A DNA stretch of 64,000 nucleotides from Methylophaga lonarensis MPL (GTDB lineage: Bacteria > Pseudomonadota > Gammaproteobacteria > Nitrosococcales > Methylophagaceae). The DNA lies in the NCBI RefSeq assembly GCF_000349205.1, contig NZ_APHR01000015.1:33709-97708 (forward strand), written 5' to 3'. The notes beneath the pieces were generated by a model, which saw nothing but the letters and a program-made list of their open reading frames with translations, was not told the DNA's origin and did not search any database. Positions 43,730 through 53,526 of this stretch are shown in pieces. How positions within the stretch are numbered: position 1 is the first letter of the stretch; each line of letters begins with the position of its first letter. Both the position numbers and the translations under genes were made by a program.

Positions 43730-45046
43730 ATGCAAAGACTGTTACAGGCTGTGCTGTTGTGTACTGGTTTGCTCTCACCAGCATTGTCAGCTAACAATCT
43801 GATCGAGGTTTACGAACTGGCCTTGCAAAGCGATCCACAGTTGATGGCCGAAGCTGCTTCACGACGTGCAACAGGAGAACTCAAAGATCAGGCCAGGGCG
43901 GGCTTTCTGCCAGAAATCAACCTGTCAGCATCCACTAATCGGATCTGGCAGGACACCTCATCGCAAAATTTTGGTGGCCGTCGTAACTACAACGACAGAG
44001 GCTACACACTGAGTCTGGTTCAGCCACTCTATCGACGTGAGAATTTTGTGTTCAGTGAGCAGGCGGATATTGCCATTGAAGGCGCTGATGCCAGTTTTGT
44101 GTTGGCAGAGCAGACCCTGTTGGTCCGGGTAGCTGAGCGCTATTTTGATGTGCTTGGCCGAGAAGATGATTTGACCTTTGCTGTGGCTGAACGAGAGGCC
44201 ATTGCCAAACAGCTTGAGCAGGCTGAACAACGCTTTGAAGTGGGACTTGCCACCATCACGGATGTCACCGAAGCCCAGGCAGCGTTTGATATTGCCAATG
44301 CCGCAGTGATTGCTGCCGAGAACGAGCTGGTCAACAGTCGTGAACTACTGCGCGAAACGACGGGCGTCTATCACGAGTTGCTGGCAAGCCTGCAAGATGA
44401 TTCACCACTGGTCAGTCCTGAGCCTGCGGATATCAATCAATGGAGTGAAGTGGCTATCACCACTAATCCAGCGTTGCGTGTAGCGCGAAGCAATGTCAAC
44501 ATCGCACGCAACAATATTCAACTTCAGCGCAGTGGTCATTATCCTTCAGTTGATGCGGTGGCTCGTAAAGACTATAGCTTTCAGAGTGATAACAACATCA
44601 GCGGCAGTACCCGGACGAATCAGGAGCTGGTAGGGATACAGTTTAATCTACCAATTTATGCAGGCGGTGCAGTCAGTTCACGGACACGGGAAGCTGGACA
44701 TCGGCTGGATGAAAGCATGCAGAACGAAGAAGAAATTCGTCGCATTATCATGCGTGAAACCCGTGCTGCATTTAATAATGTGATGTCTGGTATCAGTCGT
44801 GTGCAGGCACTCAAACAGGCGGTTGTTTCCAACGAAAAAGCGCTGGAATCAACAGAAGCCGGGTTTGAGGTCGGCACCAGAACCACAGTCGATGTGCTCA
44901 ATGCACGGCGAGAATTATTCAGCGCAAGACGGGATTATGCTCAGTCACGCTATGACTACATTGTAAATTCACTGCGATTGAAGCAAGCAGCAGGAATTGT
45001 TACGGTGGACGATCTGTACCAGATCAATCAGTGGTTAATGCAATAG
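43730..45046 (+). CDS. tolC: TolC-type outer-membrane efflux protein
   Basis: TolC forms the outer-membrane channel for tripartite efflux pumps and type I secretion. The 438-residue protein has a signal peptide (cleavage near LSA-NN). Two related halves follow with TolC repeat patterns: AGFLPEINLSAS and RSGHYPSVDAVARKDY. Coiled-coil helices follow each, and the segment EVGTRTTVDVLNARRELFSARRDY stands near the end. It follows pcm and rhodanese and precedes the isochorismatase-like gene by 20 nt. Confidence 0.93.
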   Translation: MQRLLQAVLLCTGLLSPALSANNLIEVYELALQSDPQLMAEAASRRATGELKDQARAGFLPEINLSASTNRIWQDTSSQNFGGRRNYNDRGYTLSLVQPLYRRENFVFSEQADIAIEGADASFVLAEQTLLVRVAERYFDVLGREDDLTFAVAEREAIAKQLEQAEQRFEVGLATITDVTEAQAAFDIANAAVIAAENELVNSRELLRETTGVYHELLASLQDDSPLVSPEPADINQWSEVAITTNPALRVARSNVNIARNNIQLQRSGHYPSVDAVARKDYSFQSDNNISGSTRTNQELVGIQFNLPIYAGGAVSSRTREAGHRLDESMQNEEEIRRIIMRETRAAFNNVMSGISRVQALKQAVVSNEKALESTEAGFEVGTRTTVDVLNARRELFSARRDYAQSRYDYIVNSLRLKQAAGIVTVDDLYQINQWLMQ

Positions 45047-45066
45047 CAACCAAAGAGGGTTTATAT

Positions 45067-45618
45067 ATGCTGACAAACACCACGGAAAGTGTGCTTGTCG
45101 TAATTGATGTTCAGGAACGCCTTGGCGCTGCCATGCCGCCAGGGGTTCGAAACCGGGTTATTGAGCAGATCAGCGTGCTGCTGACAGCTGCAAGCAATCT
45201 TGATGTGCCTGTGATGGTTACCGAGCAATATCCCAAAGGCCTGGGCGTAACTGAGCCCGCTTTGCAAAGCCAGCTTGCAGCTGATCTCAAGCCCATCGAA
45301 AAAACCTGTTTTTCCTGTGCCCAGTCTCCTGACTTTATGTCCATGCTTGAAAAATCCCAGCGTAGACAGGTGATTTTGACCGGCATGGAAACCCATATTT
45401 GTGTGTTGCAAACGGCTATCGAGTTACAGACTGCCGGCTATCAGGTGTATGTCATTGAGGATGCGGTCAGTTCGCGTGCCAAGGGTAATCAATACAACGC
45501 ATTGCATCGGATGCGGCAGGCCGGAGTGATTATCAGCAATGTTGAGTCCGTGCTGTTTGAATGGCTGGGGGATGCCAGCCATCAGAATTTTAAAACTATC
45601 GCTAAACTGATTGTCTGA
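45067..45618 (+). CDS. Isochorismatase-like hydrolase
   Basis: This 183-residue cysteine hydrolase belongs to the isochorismatase family (YcaC-like). It has the catalytic Asp in VVIDVQERL, the Lys in PIEKTCFSC and the Cys in GMETHICVLQTAIEL, the complete D-K-C triad. I use the ATG at 45067, preceded by GAGGG; 36 nt upstream an in-frame codon overlaps tolC. Substrate unknown. Confidence 0.87.
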   Translation: MLTNTTESVLVVIDVQERLGAAMPPGVRNRVIEQISVLLTAASNLDVPVMVTEQYPKGLGVTEPALQSQLAADLKPIEKTCFSCAQSPDFMSMLEKSQRRQVILTGMETHICVLQTAIELQTAGYQVYVIEDAVSSRAKGNQYNALHRMRQAGVIISNVESVLFEWLGDASHQNFKTIAKLIV

Positions 45619-45652
45619 TTCAGCCCTTGATATAACGGCTCAATTCAATGTT

Positions 45653-47194
45653 TCAGGCATGCTGGCGTTGTCTTTTATTGGCAATGCCGGTGCGTTTGGA
45701 GCGGTTTATTTTCGGCAATTGTTGAAAGTCGGGCTGACCTTTGCTGCCGGTTCGATGGTAATCCTCCAGCAAGGCCTGAGCTGCCAGTGCCTCATCTAGC
45801 CCAAACCGTTCGGTCATAATCACAAACATCAACTCAAACAATCGTTTCAGCGATATCTTCCAGGTAGAGCCACTGAGTTGATATAAGGCATCTGATAACT
45901 GCATAAATTGCTCAAAGGCATTGTCGGTCAGTATCAACGGCAGGCTGTTGCGAAAGCGACCTGAGTTGCCAATCATGTCCCAGTAACGGGCAAAGCGCCC
46001 AACCCTTTGCAGGGTAGTGAAACTGATGTCCCGAGTGCTCAGAATGTTGTAGGGCGGCTCGGGGTTATAACGCAGATCATAATCCTTTTCATGGCGATTA
46101 ATAGGCGCGCCGCGCAGCCGTTTTAATATGCCGAGCTGGATTTCCTGAGGCTCCAACGCCAACAGCTGGTTGAAGCTGTCAGCAAAGTTCTCCAGCGTAT
46201 CTCCGGGTAAACCGAAGATCAGATCGGTGTGCAGGTGCGCGCCGGTGTTTTGCCTCAGCCAGCGAATATTTTCCTTGCTGCGATCATTATTTTGTTTGCG
46301 ACTAATCAGGGATTGAATCTGTGGGTCAAAGGTCTGGACCCCAATCTCAAATTGCAGGCTGTTTGCAGGAAAACGTTGCAGCACGACTTTGAGGGCTTCT
46401 GGCAGGTTGTCGGGAATCACCTCAAAATGCAGGTACAAATCATCACTCATTCGGGCCAGAAAAAATTCCAGAATGGCGACGCTGGTGCTGACTTTCAGGT
46501 TAAAGGTGCGGTCAATAAACTTGAAATTTCGAACGCCTCTTTGCCAAAGTGCGTCCATTTCAGCCAGAAACTTGTCCAGCGGGAAGGGTGAAGCCGTTTT
46601 ATCAAGCGCCGACAGACAAAACTCGCATTTGAACGGGCAGCCTCGTGAAGCTTCGACATAAATCAGCCTGTGACGAATATCTTCATCATTGTAAAAAGCA
46701 TAGGGCAGCTGGATCTGCTCAAGCGGCAAGGCTTCGCCCTCAAGATAGCGGCACTCGGGCGCCTGGCCATCAAGCAGTTGCTGGCACAATTCTCGAAACT
46801 GCTTCTCACCCGGCCCGACGATGACATAGTCAGCAGCTTCGGCAAAGGCAGGTAAATCAGGCGCATGACTGACCTCAGGGCCACCCAGGATGATCATGGT
46901 GTCGGGCGAAATCAGTTTGATCAAACGGACAATCTCACCGGTTTGAGCGACATTCCAGATATAGACACTAAAGCCGATAATTTTTGGCTGATGATTGAGC
47001 AATTGTTCAGCAATATTCAATGCGGTTTGCTCAATGGTGAATTCCAGCAAGCGACAACGTGACTGCAATTCACCAAGATTGGCCAACAGATAACGTAAGC
47101 CAAAGGCACTATGCATGTAGCGGGCATTGAGGGTGGTCAGCAGAATATCGCTGTCAGTGTGTTGTTCTGAAGTGGATGGCAGCGCTGCATTCAT
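45653..47194 (-). CDS. B12-binding-type radical SAM protein (DUF4080)
   Basis: This 513-residue protein combines an N-terminal cobalamin-binding-like domain (about 15-140) with a radical SAM core and a C-terminal DUF4080 region. The core has the cluster motif CPFKCEFC near residue 184, then HFEVIPDNLP and TDLIFGLPG. Such proteins are often methyltransferases or tailoring enzymes, but the substrate here is unknown. The start overlaps the sbcB stop (ATGA). Confidence 0.88.
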   Translation of the reverse strand: MNAALPSTSEQHTDSDILLTTLNARYMHSAFGLRYLLANLGELQSRCRLLEFTIEQTALNIAEQLLNHQPKIIGFSVYIWNVAQTGEIVRLIKLISPDTMIILGGPEVSHAPDLPAFAEAADYVIVGPGEKQFRELCQQLLDGQAPECRYLEGEALPLEQIQLPYAFYNDEDIRHRLIYVEASRGCPFKCEFCLSALDKTASPFPLDKFLAEMDALWQRGVRNFKFIDRTFNLKVSTSVAILEFFLARMSDDLYLHFEVIPDNLPEALKVVLQRFPANSLQFEIGVQTFDPQIQSLISRKQNNDRSKENIRWLRQNTGAHLHTDLIFGLPGDTLENFADSFNQLLALEPQEIQLGILKRLRGAPINRHEKDYDLRYNPEPPYNILSTRDISFTTLQRVGRFARYWDMIGNSGRFRNSLPLILTDNAFEQFMQLSDALYQLSGSTWKISLKRLFELMFVIMTERFGLDEALAAQALLEDYHRTGSKGQPDFQQLPKINRSKRTGIANKRQRQHA

Positions 47195-48630
47195 GCTGAC
47201 AGCCTTTGCTGCAGTGCCTTGCCATAACTGTCGAGTGCAGTCAGCACCGATTGTTGCTGCTCTGTTAAATCAGCTTGTCTCGACTCAGCAAGGGCCTGAA
47301 AGAATGCGTCGAAACCGAGTTTACCCGCGACCGGTTGTGACAGTGCTTGATAACAATATTGCTGCCAGTGTTGTTGCTCTTCACTACTCATAGCCTCTGG
47401 CCAGTTTCTGGCGCGATAGCGAAACAACAGCTCGGGTAATCGGGCGTCGTTAAACGGCAATTGCAGATCGGCCAGTTGAGCCGGGCCGGCCTCCCGGACT
47501 TTGTTCATCAGATTTTTGTCACTGTCACTGATAAAGCCACCGCTATAAAGGCTGGCATCAGGATCAAGCACGTCGTTGTAGCTTGGTTTGCTGAATATCT
47601 GCTGAATTTTACTGCGGATAGCTGCAATGTTCTGACGTAGAAACTGCGCGTGTGCCTGTTGTTGAGCTAAATCAATCTGCAGTCGCTCAGCGGCCTCATC
47701 GGTCAGGGTGTTGAGCGGCACCACTACTGGACATTTGTTGATATGCAGTGTTTTCAGTGCCGGGCGGCTGGCATGCTCGGGTAATTCAGCCGTGGCGGTG
47801 AATAACCATTGGCGGAGTGTGTCGGCATCCTGATCCAGAAGTAATTGTGGGTCGTATCTTAAGTCATAAACGATAATGCCATTCTGGTTGCCCGGTTCGT
47901 TTGCCAACGGCAGTACCAGTGCGGTGTTGCAGTATTCAGAGGCATACATTCTGGACACATGAATAACCGGCGTGTCCGAGTTCAGGTTGACCAGCGGCGC
48001 CACGGCTTGTTTTTGACGGTGACTGAACACAAAGTCATACAGCCGAGGTTGACGATCACGAATCAACTTCGCCAAGGCAATGGTTGCCCTGACATCGACC
48101 AGTGCATCATGAGCGCCTTGATGAGCAATGCCGTTGGCTGCTGTGAGATGTTCAAGGCGAAAACTGGGTTTGCCGCTTTCATGATCTGGCCATTCAATGC
48201 CTTCCGGTCGTAAGGCACGGGTCAGTCGAACCATGTCGATAATATCCCAGCGTGAATTACCGTTTTGCCATTCACGGGCATAGGCATCGTAAAAATTTCT
48301 GAACAGGGTGAAGCGGGTAAACTCATCATCAAAACGCAGACTGTTGTAGCCCACGCCACAGGTGCCGGGCAGTGCAAGCTCATCATGAATGCGTTTGATA
48401 AATTCAGCTTCACACAGTCCTTCCTGCTGTGTGAGCTGCGGTGTAATTCCTGTCACCAGTGCTGCCTGCGGATGCGGTAAAACATCCGGTGCAAGCTGAC
48501 AGTAGATCATCAGCGGTTCGCCGATGATGTTCAGCTCACTGTCAGTGCGGATACCTGCAAACTGGATTGGACGATCAAAACGTGGATCGATTCCACTGGT
48601 TTCGTAGTCATGCCAGTAGAGCGTAGTCAT
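47191..48630 (-). CDS. sbcB: Exodeoxyribonuclease I
   Basis: Exonuclease I degrades single-stranded DNA from 3' to 5' in recombination and mismatch repair. The 479-residue protein (E. coli, 475) has the DEDDh motif I in YWHDYETSGIDPRFDRPIQF at the start, motif II in GYNSLRFDDEFTRF, and motif III in HQGAHDALVDV. It is coupled to the radical SAM gene and lies 3 nt downstream of hemL on the same strand. Confidence 0.96.
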   Translation of the reverse strand: MTTLYWHDYETSGIDPRFDRPIQFAGIRTDSELNIIGEPLMIYCQLAPDVLPHPQAALVTGITPQLTQQEGLCEAEFIKRIHDELALPGTCGVGYNSLRFDDEFTRFTLFRNFYDAYAREWQNGNSRWDIIDMVRLTRALRPEGIEWPDHESGKPSFRLEHLTAANGIAHQGAHDALVDVRATIALAKLIRDRQPRLYDFVFSHRQKQAVAPLVNLNSDTPVIHVSRMYASEYCNTALVLPLANEPGNQNGIIVYDLRYDPQLLLDQDADTLRQWLFTATAELPEHASRPALKTLHINKCPVVVPLNTLTDEAAERLQIDLAQQQAHAQFLRQNIAAIRSKIQQIFSKPSYNDVLDPDASLYSGGFISDSDKNLMNKVREAGPAQLADLQLPFNDARLPELLFRYRARNWPEAMSSEEQQHWQQYCYQALSQPVAGKLGFDAFFQALAESRQADLTEQQQSVLTALDSYGKALQQRLSA

Positions 48631-48633
48631 CGG

Positions 48634-49914
48634 CTACCAGCTGGCGAATACAGCATTGGCTGCATCCAGTGTGTGTTCGATTTCAGCATCCCCATGCGCT
48701 GAAGAGACAAAACCTGCTTCAAAAGCCGAAGGTGCCAGATAGACGCCACGTTCTAGCATGCCGTGGAAAAAGCGTTTGAAGCGTTCGATGTCGCATTCGG
48801 CAACTTGTTCATAGAAATCAACACGCGGTTCATCGGTGAAGAAAAAGCCGAACATGCCGCCAATGGCATGGGTACTCAGCGCGATATTATGTTTTTGCGC
48901 AGCTTCTTTAAGCCCTTGGGTCAGACGCTGCGTCAGATCCGACAGATGCGCATGGAAACCCGGTTGGCGAATTTGCTTGAGTGTGGCAAGGCCAGCCGCC
49001 ATAGCGACCGGATTGCCTGACAGGGTACCAGCCTGATAGACGGGGCCGAGCGGTGCGATGACCTGCATGATTTCTTTTTTGCCACCAAAAGCGCCCACCG
49101 GCAGACCGCCGCCAACAATTTTTCCCAGTGTGGTCAAATCAGGCGTGACTTGATAGTGCTCCTGAGCACCGCCCAGAGCAACCCGGAAACCGGTCATGAC
49201 TTCATCAAAGATCAGCACGCTTTGATATTCATCACAAATTTGTCTCAAGCCTTCCAGGAAGCCCGGTACCGGCGGGATGCAGTTCATATTACCGGCCACC
49301 GGTTCAACAATAATGCAGGCAATTTGTGATCCCAGTTCAGCAAAACATTTGCGCACCGATTCAATGTCATTAAAGCGCAGTGTCAGCGTGTGCTCGGCGA
49401 CCGAAGCCGGTACACCGGCCGAAGAAGGTACGCCCAGCGTCAGGGCTCCCGAGCCGGCTTTGACCAGCAAGGAATCCGCATGACCGTGGTAACAACCTTC
49501 GAATTTGACAACCTTGTCGCGCCCGGTAAAGCCTCTGGCCAATCGAATGGCACTCATGGTTGCTTCTGTGCCAGAGCTGACCATGCGAACCATTTCCATG
49601 GAAGGCACCAGTTCGCACAGTAAATCGGCCATGGTGGTTTCAATCGCGGTGGGTGCGCCATAGCCAAGACCGTGAGTGACGGCTTGTTGAACGGCGGCGA
49701 TAACTTCAGGATGCGCATGTCCGGCTATCATTGGCCCCCATGAGCCGATATAGTCCACATAGCGTTTGTCTTCAGCATCAGTCAGCCAGGCACCTTTACC
49801 TTCCTTGAAAAACACGGGTGTGCCACCGACACCGCGGAAGGCTCTGACCGGCGAATTGACGCCACCGGGAATATGATGTTGGGCGAGTTCGAACAGTTGC
49901 TGATTGCTGTGCAT
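48634..49914 (-). CDS. hemL: Glutamate-1-semialdehyde 2,1-aminomutase
   Basis: HemL makes 5-aminolevulinate, the tetrapyrrole precursor, from glutamate-1-semialdehyde with PLP. The 426-residue protein is family length. It has [15 protein letters not shown] at the start, [18 protein letters not shown] (PLP phosphate site), the Asp in [12 protein letters not shown], and the Schiff-base lysine in [17 protein letters not shown]. It leads a reverse-strand group with sbcB and the radical SAM gene, divergent from the second sensor kinase. Confidence 0.97.
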   Translation of the reverse strand: MHSNQQLFELAQHHIPGGVNSPVRAFRGVGGTPVFFKEGKGAWLTDAEDKRYVDYIGSWGPMIAGHAHPEVIAAVQQAVTHGLGYGAPTAIETTMADLLCELVPSMEMVRMVSSGTEATMSAIRLARGFTGRDKVVKFEGCYHGHADSLLVKAGSGALTLGVPSSAGVPASVAEHTLTLRFNDIESVRKCFAELGSQIACIIVEPVAGNMNCIPPVPGFLEGLRQICDEYQSVLIFDEVMTGFRVALGGAQEHYQVTPDLTTLGKIVGGGLPVGAFGGKKEIMQVIAPLGPVYQAGTLSGNPVAMAAGLATLKQIRQPGFHAHLSDLTQRLTQGLKEAAQKHNIALSTHAIGGMFGFFFTDEPRVDFYEQVAECDIERFKRFFHGMLERGVYLAPSAFEAGFVSSAHGDAEIEHTLDAANAVFASW

Positions 49915-49985
49915 TTGTATTCCTGAAAGTCCTGATTCAAAGTTGTGCGATAATTCTAGCTTAAACCTGTCATTTGACCGAATTT

Positions 49986-51314
49986 ATGAGCCTGAAACTC
50001 AGACTGTTAATCATTGTAACCATTATCCTGCTGATTAACTTTGCCGCCGCTGGCTACTTTATGGTGCAAAACGGCCGCAAAGCTGTAGCGGCCGAAATGG
50101 AATCCAGCACCCAGCTTGCCCGCGGGCTGTTGATTAATGCTTTGCCGACCTTGCGATTTTCCAATGATTTGAGCGAGCGGCTGACGCTGATTGTTGATAG
50201 TGTTCGACACACACGCCACATCCGCGCATGGTTTGAGGATATGAATGGTCGGCCGTTGATCGGGCAGGAAGAGCGCGCAGGCTTTTTCAATAAGCCGGAT
50301 GCGCCTGACTGGTTTATTCGATTGATGGAGCCCGAAGCAGTCGCCTTTCGACGACTTATCACCAAGGGCAGCCAATCTTATGGTTATCTGGTGGTCGAGG
50401 CGGATCCCAGTGATGGCGTCAACGATGTCTGGATCGATGTTCAGATGTTGTTCTGGCTGGCGATTTTTTTCCTCAATCTGATCCTTATAATGATCTATAT
50501 GGCCTTGCGTCAGGGCTTGCGGCCATTGGACGAGCTGTCAGAGGCGCTGGGTGATCTGGAAAAAGGTAATTTTTCTGCACGCGTCGACACCACAGCGGTG
50601 AAAGAGCTTAATCCGATTCAGATACGCTTTAATCATATGGCCAGCGTCTTGGAAAAAACCATGGCGGAAAACCATGCGCTGGCCGGTAATATGCTCAGTT
50701 TGCAGGAGTCCGAACGTCGCGATCTGGCCCGTGAGCTACACGATGAACTGGCACCTTGCCTGTTTGGCATCAGGGTGGATCTGGCAGAAATCGACCGAAT
50801 TGCAGCAGAGCACAATCTGACTGAAATTAACGAAAAGGTCAGTTCAGTCAAAACCATTACTGCGCATATCCAGTCACTGGTGCGAAAAATGCTCAGCCGT
50901 CTGCGTCCGATGACCCTTGATGATCTCGGTTTGGCTGAGGCATTGCGGGATATGCTGCATAATTGGCGGGATCGGCAACCGGAAATAGACTGGGAGTGGG
51001 ATTTCCACGGTGATTTCTCGGACTTGCCAGATACCTTGCAAGTCACCATTTATCGTGTGGTGCAGGAATGTACTACCAACTGTGTTCGACACGCCGGCGC
51101 CAGTCACGTCAAAGTTGAAGTCAAACGTGACTCGGAGAACGTCAAGGTGACGGTGACCGATGATGGTAAGGGCCTTGGCAGCAAACTGGTCCACGGTTTT
51201 GGTTTAATAGGTATGCGTGAACGAGTGACTGCACTGGGTGGCCGTATTGCATTTGATACAGAAGAAGGCCAGGGATTGCAGGTACGGGTATTGATTCCTT
51301 TGAAAGGTGACTAG
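49986..51314 (+). CDS. NarX-type sensor histidine kinase (second pair)
   Basis: This 442-residue kinase is a close paralogue of the one at 34640: same opening (MSLKLR), two membrane spans (about 7-27 and 155-172), a periplasmic sensor of about 125 residues, HAMP, and a HisKA_3 core. It has the phospho-histidine at H252 (RDLARELHDELAP) and ATP motifs NCVRHA, DDGKGL and GLIGMRERV. It lacks the PAS domain of the paralogue. I use the ATG at 49986; an in-frame TTG four codons earlier has no support. It is 3 nt from its regulator. Signal unknown. Confidence 0.9.
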   Translation: MSLKLRLLIIVTIILLINFAAAGYFMVQNGRKAVAAEMESSTQLARGLLINALPTLRFSNDLSERLTLIVDSVRHTRHIRAWFEDMNGRPLIGQEERAGFFNKPDAPDWFIRLMEPEAVAFRRLITKGSQSYGYLVVEADPSDGVNDVWIDVQMLFWLAIFFLNLILIMIYMALRQGLRPLDELSEALGDLEKGNFSARVDTTAVKELNPIQIRFNHMASVLEKTMAENHALAGNMLSLQESERRDLARELHDELAPCLFGIRVDLAEIDRIAAEHNLTEINEKVSSVKTITAHIQSLVRKMLSRLRPMTLDDLGLAEALRDMLHNWRDRQPEIDWEWDFHGDFSDLPDTLQVTIYRVVQECTTNCVRHAGASHVKVEVKRDSENVKVTVTDDGKGLGSKLVHGFGLIGMRERVTALGGRIAFDTEEGQGLQVRVLIPLKGD

Positions 51315-51317
51315 CAG

Positions 51318-51953
51318 ATGAAACAGTCGATTACCATTCTGGTCGTTGATGACCACCCTATCGTCAGAGCCGGATGTCGGCAGCTGATTCAGCAAATACC
51401 CTCGGCTAAAGTGGTAGAGGCTGAAACGGGTGAAGAGGGCTATCGGGTATTTCAGGAGCTTTATCCAGATATGGTATTGCTGGATATCACTCTGCCAGGA
51501 ATGGGTGGGCTGGAAGTGCTACGTCGCATTCGGGCCAATCGTGATAACGCCAAGGTGCTGATGTTCAGTATGCATGAAGATCCGGTGTTTGCATCCCGGG
51601 CCATGCAGGCTGGAGCACGAGGCTACATCACCAAAAACAATGCTGCCGATCATCTGGTTGAAGCGGTCAACAAGGTACTCGAGGGTAAGATTTATCTGAG
51701 TCCGGATATGGCGCAGCAACTTGCCATGTTAAACATTGATTCCGGTACCAGTGCCTTGAGTGATCTGTCGCGCCGCGAACTGGAAATTCTGCGTTTGCTG
51801 GGGGAAGGTAAGAGCATGAATGAAATTTCCGATGTATTGGGCATCAGTTACAAAACCGTTGCCAACAATCTGACTCAGATTAAAAGTAAACTGGATATCA
51901 GCAAAACCGCTGAACTGATGCGGTTCGCCATCAGCCATGGTTTGTCATCCTAG
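51318..51953 (+). CDS. NarL/LuxR-type response regulator (second pair)
   Basis: This 211-residue regulator has a receiver with phospho-Asp D56 (MVLLDITLPGMGG) and a C-terminal LuxR-type helix-turn-helix (LSRRELEILRLLGEGKSMNEI). It starts 3 nt after its kinase. The paralogue at 36352 sits next to pqqA. No clear target gene is adjacent; a repeat-rich gap follows. Confidence 0.92.
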   Translation: MKQSITILVVDDHPIVRAGCRQLIQQIPSAKVVEAETGEEGYRVFQELYPDMVLLDITLPGMGGLEVLRRIRANRDNAKVLMFSMHEDPVFASRAMQAGARGYITKNNAADHLVEAVNKVLEGKIYLSPDMAQQLAMLNIDSGTSALSDLSRRELEILRLLGEGKSMNEISDVLGISYKTVANNLTQIKSKLDISKTAELMRFAISHGLSS

Positions 51954-52015
51954 CCGCTGCGAGTCTTGTTTTAGAGGTCTTGATTTTGCTAGCGCCATAC
52001 TCTCGTAATGCCGAG

Positions 52016-52380
52016 CTCACTTTCGTCATTCCCGCACCCAAGTCCCGTCTTTCCCGCGCATGCGGGAATCTGAGAGGCCGTGCAGAGATTGCGGACAAAC
52101 GTTGCACGTTTTCCGCAATGACGGGGCGTGTAAATCAAGGGAGGTATAGCGTCATTTCCGAGGCACAGTCTCGAAATACCCGGGCCTCACCATCGTTATC
52201 CCCGCCCTCACTTTCGTCATTCCCGCACCCAATTCCCGTCATTCCCGCGCATGCGGGAATCTGAGTGCGGGGTAAGCCGGTTCGCTATGAGTTGAGTCGT
52301 CATTCCCGCGCATGCGGGAATCTGAGAGGCCTGCAGAGATCGCGGACAAAGACTAAAAGTTTTCCGCAATGACGACCAGG
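52016..52380. repeat. REP-like repeat cluster
   Basis: Three copies of the palindrome TTCCCGCGCATGCGGGAA lie at 52051-52068, 52242-52259 and 52303-52320. Around the first two, a 59-nt direct repeat (52016-52074 and 52207-52265) differs at only a few positions. The first and third share a 3' module with a second hairpin (arms ATTGCGGA and TCCGCAAT in the first copy). This is an extragenic palindromic repeat cluster of a widespread proteobacterial type. It could stabilise the 3' end of the regulator message. Confidence 0.88.
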
Positions 52381-52578
52381 TGGTATTACGACCTTATTGC
52401 TGGTCAGAGTAAGGCACTGGCTTAGTCGACACATCCAGCATGAGGAATAAATTCCCTGCATTACGGGATAACTCACTCATGCCAGACTTGCTTGCAGCTT
52501 CTATCATATGCAGCAAGTCCATAGGAATTTTCAGCTTCTATAGTCTTATATTTCTCTCTCCTTCGATGAAGGTTTTCA

Positions 52579-52606
52579 GCCAGACCTACCGGTCTGGCTT
52601 TTTTTT
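52579..52606 (+). terminator. Terminator with no assigned gene
   Basis: A stem pairs AGCCAGACC with GGTCTGGCT around a short TACC-type loop and is followed by a run of T residues. It is a strong intrinsic terminator on the + strand. Nothing between 51954 and this point looks like a protein gene, so it may end an untranslated RNA starting after the repeats, or act as a late terminator of the regulator operon. Confidence 0.85.
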
Positions 52607-52622
52607 GCCTGAAATACCGGTA

Positions 52623-52637
52623 TAGGAAAAATTCCTA
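52623..52637. promoter_or_regulatory. TAGGAAAAATTCCTA palindrome before the TonB operon
   Basis: This 15-nt palindrome (arms TAGGAA and TTCCTA around AAA) is identical to the one at 4168-4182 upstream of the porin gene. It stands about 37 nt upstream of the promoter -35. A shared activator or repressor for envelope transport genes is inferred. Confidence 0.5.
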
Positions 52638-52644
52638 CCTCAGG

Positions 52645-52671
52645 CCTAAATGATAAAAATTCTCATTTAGG
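52645..52671. promoter_or_regulatory. Fur-box-like inverted repeat
   Basis: An inverted repeat with 9-nt arms (CCTAAATGA and TCATTTAGG) surrounds an A/T-rich centre reading AATGATAAAAATTCTCATT. About 11 of 19 positions match the Fur consensus, including both outer halves. It abuts the -35 of the TonB operon promoter, so iron-bound Fur could block transcription there. Iron control of TonB systems is usual. Confidence 0.6.
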
Positions 52672-52673
52672 TG

Positions 52674-52703
52674 TTCACAGTCGCCGGTTTATCTTGCTAT
52701 GAT
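52674..52703 (+). promoter_or_regulatory. Sigma-70-type promoter of the TonB operon
   Basis: TTCACA (52674-52679) and TATGAT (52698-52703) are separated by 18 nt. Transcription would start near 52710, leaving a leader of about 43 nt before the DUF3450 gene. It lies directly after the Fur-box-like repeat. Confidence 0.6.
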
Positions 52704-52752
52704 GGCGCTTCGATTTTTCACGGCCGGTCGTTGCCGGAGAGGGAAACATTTG

Positions 52753-53526
52753 ATGCACAAAGCTAATATAGCGCGCTGGAGTATTTTCGGCTTGCTGTTC
52801 AGTACTATGCTGACAGTACAGGCGCAAGAGTCGCTGGAACATGCCATAGAAACGCAAGTCAACACTGACAGTGCGGCTCGTCAATCTCAGCAACAAATCG
52901 ACAATCTGGTCGACGAAACGACTGACCTGCTAACGGAGTATCGTGAAGTACTCAGACAGACTCAAAGTCTTCGTGCCTATAACGAGCAACTTGAGCAACT
53001 GGTCAACTCTCAGCAGCAAGAGCTGCAATCCATCGATGAACAACTTATTAATATAGAGACCACGCAACGCGACATCGTGCCGTTGATGATGCAGATGATC
53101 GAAGTCATGGCCCAGTTTGTTGAGTTGGATGCGCCATTCCTGCCAGCAGAGCGTCAGGAAAGAGTAGTTCAACTGCAAGCGCTGATGTCACGGGCTGACG
53201 TTTCTCTGGCTGAAAAATATCGTCGCATTCTTGAAGCCTATCAAGTTGAAACTGAATACGGCCGCACCATCGAAGCCTATCAGGGCACGCTCGATGTAAA
53301 TGGCCAGTCACGCACCGTTGATTTCCTGCGTATGGGCCGTGTCGGTCTTTACTATCTGACACTGGATGGTATGGAAGCCGGCGTCTGGGATCATGAGGCA
53401 GGGCAATGGCAACGCTTGCCCAACCAGTATACAAAATCTGTCGATCAGGGACTTAAAGTGGCACGTAGACAATTACCACCTGACTTATTGGTGCTTCCAG
53501 TCAAAGCAGTGGAGCGTGCCGAATGA
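52753..53526 (+). CDS. DUF3450 periplasmic protein of TonB system
   Basis: This 257-residue exported protein matches DUF3450, whose genes precede TtpC-type ExbB genes in Vibrio and other bacteria. It has a signal peptide (cleavage near VQA-QE), a long coiled-coil region (about 25-120) and a C-terminal domain with DFLRMGRVGLYYLTLDG, typical of the family. I use the ATG at 52753, preceded by GGAGAGGG. The stop overlaps the next gene (ATGA). Confidence 0.9.
   Translation: MHKANIARWSIFGLLFSTMLTVQAQESLEHAIETQVNTDSAARQSQQQIDNLVDETTDLLTEYREVLRQTQSLRAYNEQLEQLVNSQQQELQSIDEQLINIETTQRDIVPLMMQMIEVMAQFVELDAPFLPAERQERVVQLQALMSRADVSLAEKYRRILEAYQVETEYGRTIEAYQGTLDVNGQSRTVDFLRMGRVGLYYLTLDGMEAGVWDHEAGQWQRLPNQYTKSVDQGLKVARRQLPPDLLVLPVKAVERAE

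Noticed and set aside
52440..52625. 61-codon frame before the TonB operon
   Set aside because: It crosses the terminator at 52579-52606, has no ribosome site and no recognisable family.
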